From JBIYSM02 sp044759095 (lineage in GTDB: Bacteria > Bacillota > Bacilli > Brevibacillales > Brevibacillaceae), in the NCBI RefSeq assembly GCF_044759095.2, contig NZ_JBIYSM020000040.1, forward strand, positions 1-43,382: a stretch of DNA of 43,382 bases. The letters are read 5' to 3'. How positions within the stretch are numbered: position 1 is the first letter of the stretch; each line of letters starts with the position of its first letter. Positions 14,968 to 24,800 of this stretch are shown in pieces. A program made the translations under genes and the position numbers. The notes below the pieces were generated by a model. It made no database searches. It saw only the letters and a program-made list of their open reading frames with translations, and was not told the DNA's origin.

Positions 14968-15613
14968 CAGGGTTCGGATTGCCAAACGGATTGCCCGGGA
15001 ACTGCAGTCGGGAACGGTAGTCAATCTGGGAGTGGGGATTCCGACACTGATTCCTGATTATCTGCGGCCTGACCAGGAAGTGTTTCTTCAGTCGGAAAAC
15101 GGACTCTTGGGGATGGGCCCTACTCCGACCCCAGATGATATCGACATGGACCTGATCAGTGCCAGCAAGTACCCTGTTTCGCTTGCGCCGGGTGCGTCCC
15201 TCTTTTCCAGTGCCGATTCCTTTGTCATGATTCGCGGCGGTCACATCGACGTCGCTGTACTGGGGGCGCTGCAGGTAAGCGAAACGGGCGAGATTGCCAA
15301 CTGGGCTGTCCCCGGAGAAGACATCCTGGGAGTGGGAGGAGCGATGGATCTGGTGCCGGGCGCAAAAAAAATCATCATTGCCATCACCCACGTGGCAAAG
15401 GAGGGGCAGCCAAAGCTGGTGCGGGAGCTGACGTATCCCACAAGCGGGATTCGTTCCGCGGAGATGATCGTGACGGAAAAAGGGGTCTTTACGGTGGAAA
15501 ACGGCCAACTGTTTTTAAAGGAGATCGCCGAGGATTGCTCATTGGACGAAATCAGGCGGTTGACGGAAGCCCGCTTCGAGCTGGCCCGCGATTTGAGGAC
15601 GATGGTCTGGTAG
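14948..15613 (+). CDS. scoB: 3-oxoacid CoA-transferase subunit B
   Basis: The 221-residue beta subunit carries the catalytic glutamate that forms the CoA thioester intermediate, E50 in QSENGLLGMGP. GTVVNLGVGIPTLIPDYL (about 22-39) is typical. It starts with TTG at 14948, supported by GGAGG exactly 8 nt upstream inside subunit A, and no better ATG exists near. The 20-nt overlap points to translational coupling and equal production of the two subunits. Confidence 0.88.
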   Translation: MKKLHPDRVRIAKRIARELQSGTVVNLGVGIPTLIPDYLRPDQEVFLQSENGLLGMGPTPTPDDIDMDLISASKYPVSLAPGASLFSSADSFVMIRGGHIDVAVLGALQVSETGEIANWAVPGEDILGVGGAMDLVPGAKKIIIAITHVAKEGQPKLVRELTYPTSGIRSAEMIVTEKGVFTVENGQLFLKEIAEDCSLDEIRRLTEARFELARDLRTMVW

Positions 15614-15640
15614 CGTGCGTTGGATAAGGGAGGGGAGAAG

Positions 15641-16417
15641 ATGGATTTTCAACAGATCGTAATTCGCAAAGAGGAGGGAATCGGGCTCCTGATGATCAAT
15701 CGGCCGGATGTGCGCAATGCATTGGATCTGAACACACTGCGCGAAATGGAGCGAGCCTTGGAGGAGTGGAGGTACGACGAGGACGTTCGCGTGGTCATTT
15801 TCACAGGGGCGGGCGAGAAGTCGTTCGCGGCCGGCGCCGACATTTCTCAGCTGCACAAGCGGACGATGATCGAGGCGCTGATGCCTAACATGACCGCCAC
15901 CTATCGAAAAATCGAGGAGTACGAGAAGCCGACGATTGCCGCGATTAACGGATTTGCGCTGGGCGGCGGCTTGGAACTGGCGCTGGCGTGTGACATTCGG
16001 GTAGCGGCGTTTCACGCCAAGCTCGGTCTGCCGGAACTGAGCCTGGGGATCATGCCGGGAGCGGGCGGAACGCAGCGCTTGTCCCGCATCATCGGAAAAG
16101 GCAGGGCGATGGAGCTGATTCTGACCGGGGACATCATTACGGCCGAAAGAGCGGAACAGATCGGCTTGGTCAGCCGGGCGGTGCCGTCGGAAGAACTGCT
16201 GCCCGTCGCCAAAGAATATGCAGGCAAAATCGCCGCAAAGGGACCTCTCGCTGTGCGATTGGCCAAGGCAGTGATACATCAAGGGGCCGACATCGAGATG
16301 ACTTCGGCGCTGTTCCTGGAAAAGCTGGCCCAGACGGTGCTGATGGGTTCGGATGACAAGCAGGAGGGGACACAGGCGTTTTTGCAGAAACGGACGCCGC
16401 AATTTACCGGAAAATAA
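15641..16417 (+). CDS. Enoyl-CoA hydratase/isomerase family protein
   Basis: The 258-residue crotonase-fold enzyme hydrates a 2-enoyl-CoA to 3-hydroxyacyl-CoA. Oxyanion-hole motifs are AAGADI (about 63-68) and GFALGGGLELALACD. The two catalytic glutamates of true hydratases are present: E112 in GGLELAL and E132 in LPELSLGIMPGAGG. The start at 15641 follows AGGGAGGGG, and the earlier in-frame TTG at 15620 precedes that SD. It sits 27 bp after scoB and 20 bp before the acyl-CoA dehydrogenase, in the order expected for beta-oxidation of a short acyl-CoA. Confidence 0.9.
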   Translation: MDFQQIVIRKEEGIGLLMINRPDVRNALDLNTLREMERALEEWRYDEDVRVVIFTGAGEKSFAAGADISQLHKRTMIEALMPNMTATYRKIEEYEKPTIAAINGFALGGGLELALACDIRVAAFHAKLGLPELSLGIMPGAGGTQRLSRIIGKGRAMELILTGDIITAERAEQIGLVSRAVPSEELLPVAKEYAGKIAAKGPLAVRLAKAVIHQGADIEMTSALFLEKLAQTVLMGSDDKQEGTQAFLQKRTPQFTGK

Positions 16418-16437
16418 CGCGACGGGAGTGGAGAAGA

Positions 16438-17586
16438 ATGGATTTTCGTTTTTCGGAAGATATCGAATTGTTGCGCAGGGTGGTGCGGGATTTTGTCCTG
16501 AACGAAGTGGAGCCGGTGGCGATGGAGATCGAAGAGAAGGATGAGATCCCGGAACACATCGTAGCGTTGTCCAGGGAGATGGGACTGTTCGGGCTGAGCA
16601 TCCCGGAGGAGTACGGCGGATTGGGTTTGAACATGGTGGGCAAGTGCGCCATTTACGAAGAGTTGGGCAAAACGCATAACGGCTTTACCACCCTGATCGG
16701 CGCCCACACGGGAATCGGTACGGTAGGGATCGTCGAGCTGGGGACGGAAGAGCAGAAGCAAAAGTATCTGCCGAAGATGGCGAGAGGGGAATGGATCGGT
16801 GCCTTTGCCCTGACAGAGCCAAGCGCCGGTTCCAACGCGGCCAGCCTGAAAACAACCGCAGTAAAAAAAGGAGACCGGTATATCCTCAACGGCTCCAAGC
16901 ACTACATCACCAACGCCGTCTGCGGGCACGTTTTTACCGTCATGGCGGTGACTGACCCAAGCAAAGGGGCAAAAGGCATCACCTCCTTCATCGTCGAAAA
17001 GGATTTCCCGGGCTTTCAGCTGGGGGCGGTGGAGAGAAAAATGGGTTTGCGGGGCTCCCACTCGGCAGAGCTGTTCTTCGAGGATATGGAAGTACCGGAG
17101 GAGAACGTGCTCGGCGAAGAAGGAAACGGCTATGTCAATGCGTTGAAGATTCTCGCCAACGGCCGAGCGGGTCTCGCCGCGAGGAACCTCGGGTCCTGCC
17201 AAAAGCTGCTGGAGATGAGCATGGAGTACGCGATGCAGCGGGTGCAGTTCGGCAAACCGATTTTTGAGCAGCAGGCTGTGCAGCATATGCTTGCCGAGAT
17301 GGCAACGGAGATTGAAGTGCTCCGCGCCATGACTTACCGAGCGGCTTGGATGAGCGACGAGGGGATGCGGGTGGTAAAGGAAGCGGCCATCGCCAAGCTG
17401 TACGGCTCGGAGGTGTACAACCGGGTGGCAGACTTGGCTGTGCAGATTCACGGCGGCATTGGCTACATGCGCGATTACCCGATTGAGCGGTACTACCGCG
17501 ACGCCCGCATCACAAAAATTTACGAAGGCACCACGCAAATCCAAAAGAATATCATCGCCGCCGAATTGAAGCGGGAATTTGCATAA
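16438..17586 (+). CDS. Acyl-CoA dehydrogenase
   Basis: The 382-residue FAD enzyme introduces the alpha-beta double bond into an acyl-CoA and passes electrons to electron-transfer flavoprotein. FALTEPSAGSNAASLKTTA and GGIGYMRDYPIERYYRDARI are the two family signatures. The catalytic base is E363 in KIYEGTTQIQ, the position used by short- and medium-chain and isobutyryl- or butyryl-type enzymes. It starts 20 bp after the hydratase. No etfA or etfB is present in the window. Chain length cannot be read from sequence by eye. Confidence 0.9.
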   Translation: MDFRFSEDIELLRRVVRDFVLNEVEPVAMEIEEKDEIPEHIVALSREMGLFGLSIPEEYGGLGLNMVGKCAIYEELGKTHNGFTTLIGAHTGIGTVGIVELGTEEQKQKYLPKMARGEWIGAFALTEPSAGSNAASLKTTAVKKGDRYILNGSKHYITNAVCGHVFTVMAVTDPSKGAKGITSFIVEKDFPGFQLGAVERKMGLRGSHSAELFFEDMEVPEENVLGEEGNGYVNALKILANGRAGLAARNLGSCQKLLEMSMEYAMQRVQFGKPIFEQQAVQHMLAEMATEIEVLRAMTYRAAWMSDEGMRVVKEAAIAKLYGSEVYNRVADLAVQIHGGIGYMRDYPIERYYRDARITKIYEGTTQIQKNIIAAELKREFA

Positions 17587-17603
17587 GAGAAGGGGGGATT
17601 CCA

Positions 17604-18797
17604 ATGCGGAATGTGGTGATTGTGGACGGTGTCCGAACGGCGATTGGCCGTATGGGCGGTACCCTGAAGGACGTTGAGGTTGACTTTTTGGCGGAAAAAG
17701 TGATGCGCGAGGTTCTCAAACGGACCGGGGTGGAAGGAGAAGCGATCGACCAGGTGGTCTGGGGGCACGCAAAGCAAAGCTCCGACAACCCCAACCTGGC
17801 TCGGCTGGCGGCGCTTCGGGCGGGACTGCCGATCGAAGTGCCGGGATATACGGTGCACCGCCAGTGCGCTTCCGGCCTGCAGGCGATCAACAACGCGGCT
17901 CAGGAGATCATGTGCGGCTTCGCCGACATCGTTTTGGCCGGTGGAGCGGAGAGCATGAGTACCGCTCCCTACTATCTTCGCAAGGCGCGCTACGGTTACG
18001 AAGCAGGAAACGCGGAGATCGTAGATCCCAACACGGAAAGCCAGCCGCGGGCGCAGCCGATTGAGGTGTACGGTCACCTGACCATGGGGATGACAGCGGA
18101 GAATTTGGCTGAGAAGTACCGTATCAGCCGCCAGGAGCAGGATGAATTCGCCTTGGCAAGCCAGGAGAAAGCGGCGGCAGCCATTCGCGACGGCAAGTTC
18201 AGGGACGAAATCGTTCCATTTGAGTTGAAAAAGAAAAAAGAGACGATCGTGTTTGACACGGATGAACACCCTCGTCCAACGTCTCTGGAGAAGCTGGCGG
18301 AGCTGAAGCCGGTTTTCAAACAGGGCGGTACCGTAACGGCGGGGAATGCGAGCGGGCGTAACGACGGAGCGGCCGCGGTGCTGGTCATGGCCGAAGAAGA
18401 AGCGGTAAAACGCGGTCTAAGCCCCCGTCTTCGGATCGTTGCCCAGGCCTCTGCCGGCGTTTCCCCGGAAATCATGGGAATCGGACCTGTTCCTTCCACG
18501 TGGAAGGCGCTGAAACAGGCGGGGCTCACGATGAAGGACATTGATTTGATCGAGCTGAACGAAGCTTTCGCGGCGCAGACGCTGGCCTGCGTGAAAGAGC
18601 TGGGGATTGATCAGAGGAAGCTGAATGTGAACGGCGGGGCGATCGCATTGGGACACCCGATTGGCGGTACCGGCGCCATTCTCATGACCAAGCTGATGTA
18701 CGAGATGGAGCGGCGCGGAAGCCGCTATGGTCTGGTAACGCTCTGCATCGGCGGTGGCCAGGGCCTGGCCACCATCGTAGAGAATTTGCGCGTGTAA
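17604..18797 (+). CDS. Thiolase (acetyl-CoA C-acyltransferase)
   Basis: The 397-residue thiolase cleaves 3-oxoacyl-CoA with CoA to acetyl-CoA and a shortened acyl-CoA. The nucleophile is C88 in HRQCASGLQAI. H351 is in NGGAIALGHPIGGTGA, and the second cysteine, C381, is in LCIGGGQG. It has a normal length and complete catalytic set. It lies 17 bp after the acyl-CoA dehydrogenase with AGAAGGGGGG before the ATG. With the dehydrogenase, hydratase and hydroxyacyl-CoA dehydrogenase it completes a full beta-oxidation cycle in one operon. Confidence 0.92.
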   Translation: MRNVVIVDGVRTAIGRMGGTLKDVEVDFLAEKVMREVLKRTGVEGEAIDQVVWGHAKQSSDNPNLARLAALRAGLPIEVPGYTVHRQCASGLQAINNAAQEIMCGFADIVLAGGAESMSTAPYYLRKARYGYEAGNAEIVDPNTESQPRAQPIEVYGHLTMGMTAENLAEKYRISRQEQDEFALASQEKAAAAIRDGKFRDEIVPFELKKKKETIVFDTDEHPRPTSLEKLAELKPVFKQGGTVTAGNASGRNDGAAAVLVMAEEEAVKRGLSPRLRIVAQASAGVSPEIMGIGPVPSTWKALKQAGLTMKDIDLIELNEAFAAQTLACVKELGIDQRKLNVNGGAIALGHPIGGTGAILMTKLMYEMERRGSRYGLVTLCIGGGQGLATIVENLRV

Positions 18798-18816
18798 ACA
18801 GAAGGGAGCAGGGATC

Positions 18817-19827
18817 ATGGCGAAACCAAAAGTTCTGCAGATTCTGTCCATGTACCACGAAGCGGGGGAGAGAATCCTTCACGAGGGGGCGCAAGTGATC
18901 CGCACCGACAACTACGATGTGGCCCACTTGTGCGAACGGGTCCAAGAGGTGGACGGCATCGTGCTGCGTGCCCCCGCCCGAATTACCCGCGAGATTCTGG
19001 ATGCCGCTACCCATCTGAAGGTGATCTCCGGCGCGGGTGTCGGACTGGACAACATCGACGTACAGTACGCCACCTCCAAGGGAATCCCGGTGCTGCATGC
19101 TCCCTCCGTGAACGCCGCGTCTACGGCGGAGCATGCCGTTACCCTGATGATGGCGTTGGGTAAATCGCTGATTCCGTTTCATGCGGAGATGAGCAAGGGC
19201 AACTACTCATCACGAACCGTGCTGAAAACCTGGGAGCTGAAAGGCAAACGCGTCGGCATCATCGGCTTCGGCAGCATCGCCAAGGAAGTGGCGAGACGCG
19301 TAAAGCTGGGGCTGGAGATGGACGTAACCGTCTGGGTCAGACAGTACGACAAAAGCAAGCACGGCCTTATAGAAGAGCTGGGTATCGAACTGACAACCGA
19401 CATGGACAAAGTGTTCGCTGAATCGGACTTTGTCAGTCTGCATATCCCCCTGACGGCCGACACGAGAGGCTCGATCAACAAGCGCCACTTTTCCCTGATG
19501 AAGCCGACCGCTTATCTGATCAACACGGCCCGCGGCGCGGTGGTGAAGCAGGATGATTTGTACGAGGCGTTGAATACCGGAATCATTGCAGGTGCCGGGC
19601 TGGACGTGTTTGACCCGGAGCCGCCGCAGCCGGACCTGCCTCTTTTGTCCTTGCCAAACGTGATCGTGACTCCGCACGTGGGAGGAACCACAGTGGAGTG
19701 CAACTATATCATGGCGACGACGGTGGCGAAAAACGTGCTGCGGCTGCTGGCGGGGGAAACACCGGAGTTTATCGGGAATCCTGAAGTGATTATACAGAGG
19801 AATCAAATAAAAGGAGCGGGGCTATGA
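18817..19827 (+). CDS. D-isomer-specific 2-hydroxyacid dehydrogenase
   Basis: The 336-residue NAD-dependent dehydrogenase is related to phosphoglycerate, glyoxylate/hydroxypyruvate and D-lactate dehydrogenases. The NAD motif GIIGFGSIAKEV is around residues 148-159. The catalytic arginine is in INTARGAVV, the glutamate in DVFDPEPP and the histidine in TPHVGGTT. It lacks the C-terminal ACT domain of classical SerA, so serine synthesis is not its likely task. It lies 19 bp after the thiolase, and its last bases overlap the next ATG (ATGA). Together with the D-malate/tartrate-type enzyme it suggests a hydroxy acid is produced or consumed in this pathway. Confidence 0.85.
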   Translation: MAKPKVLQILSMYHEAGERILHEGAQVIRTDNYDVAHLCERVQEVDGIVLRAPARITREILDAATHLKVISGAGVGLDNIDVQYATSKGIPVLHAPSVNAASTAEHAVTLMMALGKSLIPFHAEMSKGNYSSRTVLKTWELKGKRVGIIGFGSIAKEVARRVKLGLEMDVTVWVRQYDKSKHGLIEELGIELTTDMDKVFAESDFVSLHIPLTADTRGSINKRHFSLMKPTAYLINTARGAVVKQDDLYEALNTGIIAGAGLDVFDPEPPQPDLPLLSLPNVIVTPHVGGTTVECNYIMATTVAKNVLRLLAGETPEFIGNPEVIIQRNQIKGAGL

Positions 19828-20903
19828 GAGAGTATTCTATCGCACTGATTCCAGGTGACGGTATTGGCGTAGACGTCACTCGGGAAGGGAAAAAGGTACT
19901 GGACACGGTATGCCAGCTGGACGGCGGGCTCTCTTTGCAGTACGAGAGTTTTGAGTGGAGCTGCGAGTATTACGCCAGGCACGGAAAAATGATGCCGGAT
20001 AACGGTCTTGAGCTGTTAAAACCGTTTGACTCCATCTATCTGGGGGCAGTCGGGTATCCCGGCGTACCCGATCACGTGTCGCTCTGGGGCTTGCTTTTGC
20101 CCATCCGCCGCGGGTTTCAGCAGTACATCAACATTCGGCCGGTGAAGCTTTTGCGAGGCATCCAATCCCCGCTGGCCGGCCGGGGGCGGGAAGATCTCGA
20201 TTTTATCGTCATCCGTGAAAACAACGAAGGGGAATACTCCAGCATCGGCGGCCGCATGTACGAAGGCACCAGCCAGGACATGGCGATTCAAAGCAGTGTC
20301 TTTACCCGCCAAGGCGTGGAGAGAGTGCTGCGCTACGCCTTCAAGCTGGCTCAGGAGAAAGGCAGGAGAAAAAGGCTGACCGCCGCAACCAAGTCAAACG
20401 GGATCAACCACACCATGCCGTTCTGGGATGAGTACGTACACAAGATCAATCAGGAGTTTCCGGACGTGCAGACCAACATTGTGCATATCGACGCACTGGC
20501 AGCCTTTTTCGTTTCCAGACCCGACGTGTACGACGTCGTGGTCGCTTCCAACCTGTTCGGCGACATTCTGACCGATTTGGGCGCTGCCATCGTGGGCGGG
20601 CTGGGCATTGCTCCGTCGGCCAATATCAACCCGGAGAAGAACTTCCCCTCCATGTTTGAACCGGTTCACGGCTCCGCTCCCGACATTGCGGGCAAAGGCA
20701 TCGCCAATCCGGTTGCAGCCATCTGGTGCACCAGCATGATGCTGGAACACCTCGGGGAAGAACAGCTTGCCGATGCCGTGATGCAGGCAGTGGAAGACGT
20801 GCTGGAAGAGGGAGTGGCCGTCACTCCTGACCTGGGCGGCAAAGCAACCACCGTAGAAGTGGGCGATGCGGTTTGCCGGAAGCTGAGGGAACGCCTCGGA
20901 TAG
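19824..20903 (+). CDS. Isocitrate/isopropylmalate dehydrogenase-family enzyme, D-malate/tartrate type
   Basis: The 359-residue beta-decarboxylating dehydrogenase oxidises a 2-hydroxy acid (D-malate, tartrate or 3-isopropylmalate) with NAD and Mn/Mg. IPGDGIGVDVTREGKKVL opens the protein. SLWGLLLPIRRGFQQYINIRPVKL is the substrate loop seen in D-malate/tartrate enzymes and differs from isopropylmalate dehydrogenase. The metal-binding region is NLFGDILTDLGAAIVGGLG, and FEPVHGSAPDIAGKGIANP is a family signature. The ATG overlaps the previous stop by 4 nt. It is the last gene of the operon and is followed by a strong terminator. D-malate to pyruvate plus CO2 is my favoured but unproven reaction. 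Confidence 0.85.
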   Translation: MREYSIALIPGDGIGVDVTREGKKVLDTVCQLDGGLSLQYESFEWSCEYYARHGKMMPDNGLELLKPFDSIYLGAVGYPGVPDHVSLWGLLLPIRRGFQQYINIRPVKLLRGIQSPLAGRGREDLDFIVIRENNEGEYSSIGGRMYEGTSQDMAIQSSVFTRQGVERVLRYAFKLAQEKGRRKRLTAATKSNGINHTMPFWDEYVHKINQEFPDVQTNIVHIDALAAFFVSRPDVYDVVVASNLFGDILTDLGAAIVGGLGIAPSANINPEKNFPSMFEPVHGSAPDIAGKGIANPVAAIWCTSMMLEHLGEEQLADAVMQAVEDVLEEGVAVTPDLGGKATTVEVGDAVCRKLRERLG

Positions 20904-20914
20904 CAGACCACGAA

Positions 20915-20949
20915 AAAAGGTACAGCCTCGTAGGGAAGCTGTACCTTTT
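20915..20949. terminator. Bidirectional terminator between the catabolic operon and yugP
   Basis: AAAAGGTACAGC (20915-20926) pairs perfectly with GCTGTACCTTTT (20938-20949). A and T tracts on both sides allow function for both convergent units. Confidence 0.85.
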
Positions 20950-20969
20950 CACTAATGTCTACCCTTGCA

Positions 20970-21653
20970 TTACTCTTCGTCGGAGCTGTTGAAGATCATC
21001 AGGTATTTCACAAGCTCCAGGACGGAAATCATGGCAGCAGCGACGTACGTCAGGGCAGCGGCGCCCAGAACCTTGTTGACACCTTCCTCTTCCACGTTGC
21101 GGATGAAGCCCATCTTCACCATCATTGCTTTGGCCCGGCTGCTTGCATTGAACTCAACCGGCAGGGTGATCAGTTGGAAAGCGACCGCAGCGGAGAAGAA
21201 GATAATCCCCAACAGCAAAAGGTTGGCGGCTTTGAAGAAAAATCCGGCCAAGAGCAGGAGCGGCGCAATTCCCGAGGTGATATTGACAATCGGGAAGATG
21301 CGGTGACGCGCCACCAGCATCGGATAGGAAACTTTATGCTGTACGGCGTGACCTACCTCGTGGCAGGCGACGGACAAGGCAGCGATGGAATTGCCGAAGT
21401 AAACCGGATCCGAAAGACGCACCGCGCGGGCAATCGGGTCGTAGTGGTCTGTCAGCGTACCGGGAACATGCTGTACCGGAATATGGGACAAACCGTTGGC
21501 GTCCAGCATCCGGCGTGCGGCCTCCGCCCCGGTCAAACCGGAAGAGGCGGGTACGTCCGCGTAACGGTTAAAGGTGCCTTTCACACGGAACTGGGCCCAA
21601 AGCGACAAACCGAACGCGATGAGAATGAGAAAGTCCATGGGGTGAAAAAACAT
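20970..21653 (-). CDS. yugP: YugP-type membrane zinc metallopeptidase
   Basis: The 227-residue membrane protein has the zinc motif HEVGH at about residues 98-102 (SVACHEVGHAVQH). It has an N-terminal membrane anchor and three or four hydrophobic segments near residues 115-165 and 195-220. This matches the neutral zinc metallopeptidase family PF04298, named for Bacillus subtilis YugP. The protease target is not known. It has its own promoter (21764-21792) and shares the terminator at 20915-20949 with the catabolic operon. It is unrelated by function to either neighbour. Confidence 0.9.
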   Translation of the reverse strand: MFFHPMDFLILIAFGLSLWAQFRVKGTFNRYADVPASSGLTGAEAARRMLDANGLSHIPVQHVPGTLTDHYDPIARAVRLSDPVYFGNSIAALSVACHEVGHAVQHKVSYPMLVARHRIFPIVNITSGIAPLLLLAGFFFKAANLLLLGIIFFSAAVAFQLITLPVEFNASSRAKAMMVKMGFIRNVEEEGVNKVLGAAALTYVAAAMISVLELVKYLMIFNSSDEE

Positions 21654-21763
21654 CGTACATTCACTCCTCAGTGATTATTTGTATGGGTACGTATAACGGC
21701 TGTACCCTTTTATTCTGTCCTGTACTTCTTCTTACGATGAACCGGTTCACCCGTTTCAATTAA

Positions 21764-21792
21764 ATTGTACAATGTCTGACCAATTTTGACAA
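21764..21792 (-). promoter_or_regulatory. yugP: Sigma-A promoter for yugP
   Basis: On the minus strand TTGTCA (21792-21787) and TACAAT (21769-21764) are separated by exactly 17 bp. The start codon is about 110 bp downstream. Confidence 0.7.
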
Positions 21793-21812
21793 TATAACTG
21801 TATGCTTATATA

Positions 21813-21854
21813 TGGCAAAAAAAGCACTCTTTCTTCTCGGGAAAGAGTGCTTTT
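21813..21854 (-). terminator. Terminator after the glutamate synthase gene
   Basis: AAAAGCACTCTTTC (21820-21833) pairs with GAAAGAGTGCTTTT (21841-21854). Read on the minus strand, the stem is followed by a run of seven T. Confidence 0.9.
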
Positions 21855-21865
21855 GTTTGAGTTTT

Positions 21866-24800
21866 TTACTCCGTGGACACCGACGGATCGGCTTGTTCCT
21901 TCTTCGGAGAAATCATCAGGAAGTGGGCAGCAGGGTCGTCGATCAGCTTCTGTACGCGTCCCGCCGTCTCATACTGTTCGGTAGCCAGCAGCTCTTCCTT
22001 GTAGGCGGACAGCAGCTCGCGGATGTCAGCGATGCCTTTCTCGTCCAGCTTGTAGAGGAATACCTTCGCACCTTTGGCGATGCGCCGCTCCAGTGCCGCC
22101 TTGTCGAAGCCAAGCTCCGGCTGCAGACGAACGTATACGACTCCGCCGGTCATCCCTGCACAGATCCATGGACCGGGATCGCCCAGCACCACGGCGCGGC
22201 CGTTGGTCATGTATTCGAAGGCAAATCCCTTCAGGTTGGCACGTGCCCCGATGCCGCCCAGATCGTCACGAACCGGTTGGGTAATCTCGCCCCCGAAGAC
22301 GACATCTGCACCCGACAAGCGGATACATGCACGGGAGTCAGCGTTGCCCTGAACGATATACAGTCCTTTTTGCGCTCCGTAGCAGAAGCTCTTGCCGACC
22401 GATCCGTTGATATATGCTCCGTGCAGCCCTTTTGCTTTCAAAATGGAGACGCGGCCGCCGAAACCGGTTTTGCCTACGCCGTCTTGTGCGCCGCCTTCTA
22501 CGCGAATGTTTACACCCTGTGCGTTGTAAGCGGCCAAACCATTGCCGGGTACGCTGCCGGAGACGAAGTTGAGGGAAACTTCGGGAAGTTGTGTGTAACT
22601 TCCGTCCAGATAGTTTTTCACGCGGGCTCCGGACCAGCGGCTGCCCAGTACGCGCTCGCTGGAGAGAATGCCGGCAAACGTTTCCTGAATGGGCTGTTCC
22701 GCATTGAAGTAGCGATGGTCGGATTCTCCGCTGTGGCTGCCTGCTGCTACCAGTACGCGCGCTTCCTGTTGTTCCGTTGCGACGACAGAAGCGGCCGTGT
22801 AGAGCGGGTGTACAGCGAGCAGGGCGGAGAGGTCGATTTTTTCCAGGAGCCGCGCCTGCACCAGCAGGTCGGAGCGGCCTACCAGATCCTGCACACGGTC
22901 AAAGCCGAGCGCTGCCGTGATCCGGCGCACTTCTTCCCCGAACAGGGTAAAGAAGTTCTTCAATCCAGCAACAGCGAGATCCAATTGACGCGGAACGAAG
23001 CGGCGCAGCCCTTTTTCATGAGCTTCTTCCATCGAGTCGATCTGGGTGGCGATCCCGACGTGGCAGGTGTCCAGGTGACAGCCGCGGCAGGTGGTGCAGC
23101 CGACAGCAATCATGGCCAGCGTGCCGAAACCGACGCGGTTTGCTCCCAGCAGCATCAGTTTCACAACGTCGGCAGCGCTTTTCACACCGCCGTCCGCCCA
23201 CAGCTCCACTTTGTCGCGCAGTCCCGCTTCCAGCAGTGCATTGTGCGCCGCCTTTACGCCGATTTCCGCAGGCAGACCCACGTGCTGCAGGGCGTGTACG
23301 CGGGCGGCACCCGTTCCGCCGTCGAAGCCGGACAGGGTGATGAAGTCAGCTCCGGCTTTGGCGATCCCGACAGCGATGGTTCCGATGTTCGGTACGATCG
23401 GCACTTTTACGCACACTTTTGCCTGATGGTTCGCCGTTTTCAACTCGGTGATCATTTGCGCCAGATCCTCGATGGAGTAAATATCGTGGTTGTTGGACGG
23501 CGAGATCAGGTCGGAGCCGATGGTTGCATTACGAGCTGCAGCGATTTTTGCGGTCACTTTTGAGCCGGGAAGGTGTCCGCCTTCGCCGGGTTTTGCGCCT
23601 TGACCGATCTTGATCTCCAAAATGTTGGCCGAGTTGGCCAGTTCCACGTTGACACCGAAGCGGCCGGACGCGATCTGCAAGCCGCGTGTGCGCGGGTATT
23701 TGCCCAGCATGTCTTTGATTTCGCCGCCCTCGCCGTTCATGCAGATCATGTTCAGCTGGTCTGCGGCTTCCGCGTAGGCACGGAAGGCAGTCTCGTTTTG
23801 CGAACCAAATGACATGGATGAGATCAGGAATGGCAGGGAGTGATCTCCCACGCTGAGATCAACCTGTTCGGGATCGGCCTGTTCCTGTACCTGGTCAAAG
23901 GCAAAATCGGTGACGTGACGAATGGCAATCGGGTTTTCCCGCTCGTTCTCTTCCAGCTTCAACGCGTAGTCGGAATACGGGATCTCTCCTGCCGCCACCT
24001 GTCCGATCAGCTTCCACAGGCGCGGGAAGATGTGGAACGTCTTTGCTTCCCGAGCGGTAGCGCTGGCGTAGTCCTGATGGCGCTTCACGCTGTCCTGTTC
24101 CAGATCAGCCAGGGAAAGACCTGCATGTTCGGAACCGCAGAAGTTGACGATCGACAGCAGATCAGCTACTTCCTTGCGCAGACCGATGGAGGAGAAGAGG
24201 CGGCCGTATCCGCGCAGTTCGTGAATTCCAATGGTTGAGGTTACTTTTTCCAATCCTTTGTTCAACGCCGCGTACAGATTGCCGACCGCGGAAGCCCCGT
24301 TCTTGGCAAAAGCAGCGGCAAACATCAGATACGGCGAGATCGCGTCTGCTCCCGAACCGATGGCCAAGGCCAGGTCGTGCAGGGAGCGGATGGCTCCCGA
24401 TCGCAGAAGGATGCTGCACTGGCGGCGGAGGTTGCCGTTTTCTCCTGAAGCCGCCTTCAGCGACTGATCCGTGTGCACGACTGCCAGAAGCGGATCTAAC
24501 CAGTACTTTTCATTCTGATGCGTCTCCGTATCGTCGAGAATGAGAAGTTCCGCGCCGTTTTCCACTGCCCGGATGGCGGATTGCTTCAGCCGTTCCAACC
24601 CGCCGGCGAGACCCTCCTGCTCGGTGAAATAGGTAGGCAGGATGGCGATGCTGGCCGGATGGTTGTTAAAGTGATGCACCACTTGCTCCAATGAGAGAGT
24701 GCCGTGTTCCTGAGCCACCGACTGCAGCGACTGCCCTTCGAACAAAAGCGGCGAAGGAAGCTCCAGCCGGCTGCCATTGCTTTGCTTGGAGGAAAGGGGC

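Noticed and set aside
16279..17604. 441-residue minus-strand frame
   Set aside because: Antisense to the acyl-CoA dehydrogenase. Rich in His, Leu and Arg as expected of a GC-biased shadow.
21812..23563. 583-residue open frame on the plus strand
   Set aside because: Runs antisense to the conserved gltB synthase domain, has low-complexity shadow composition and no SD.
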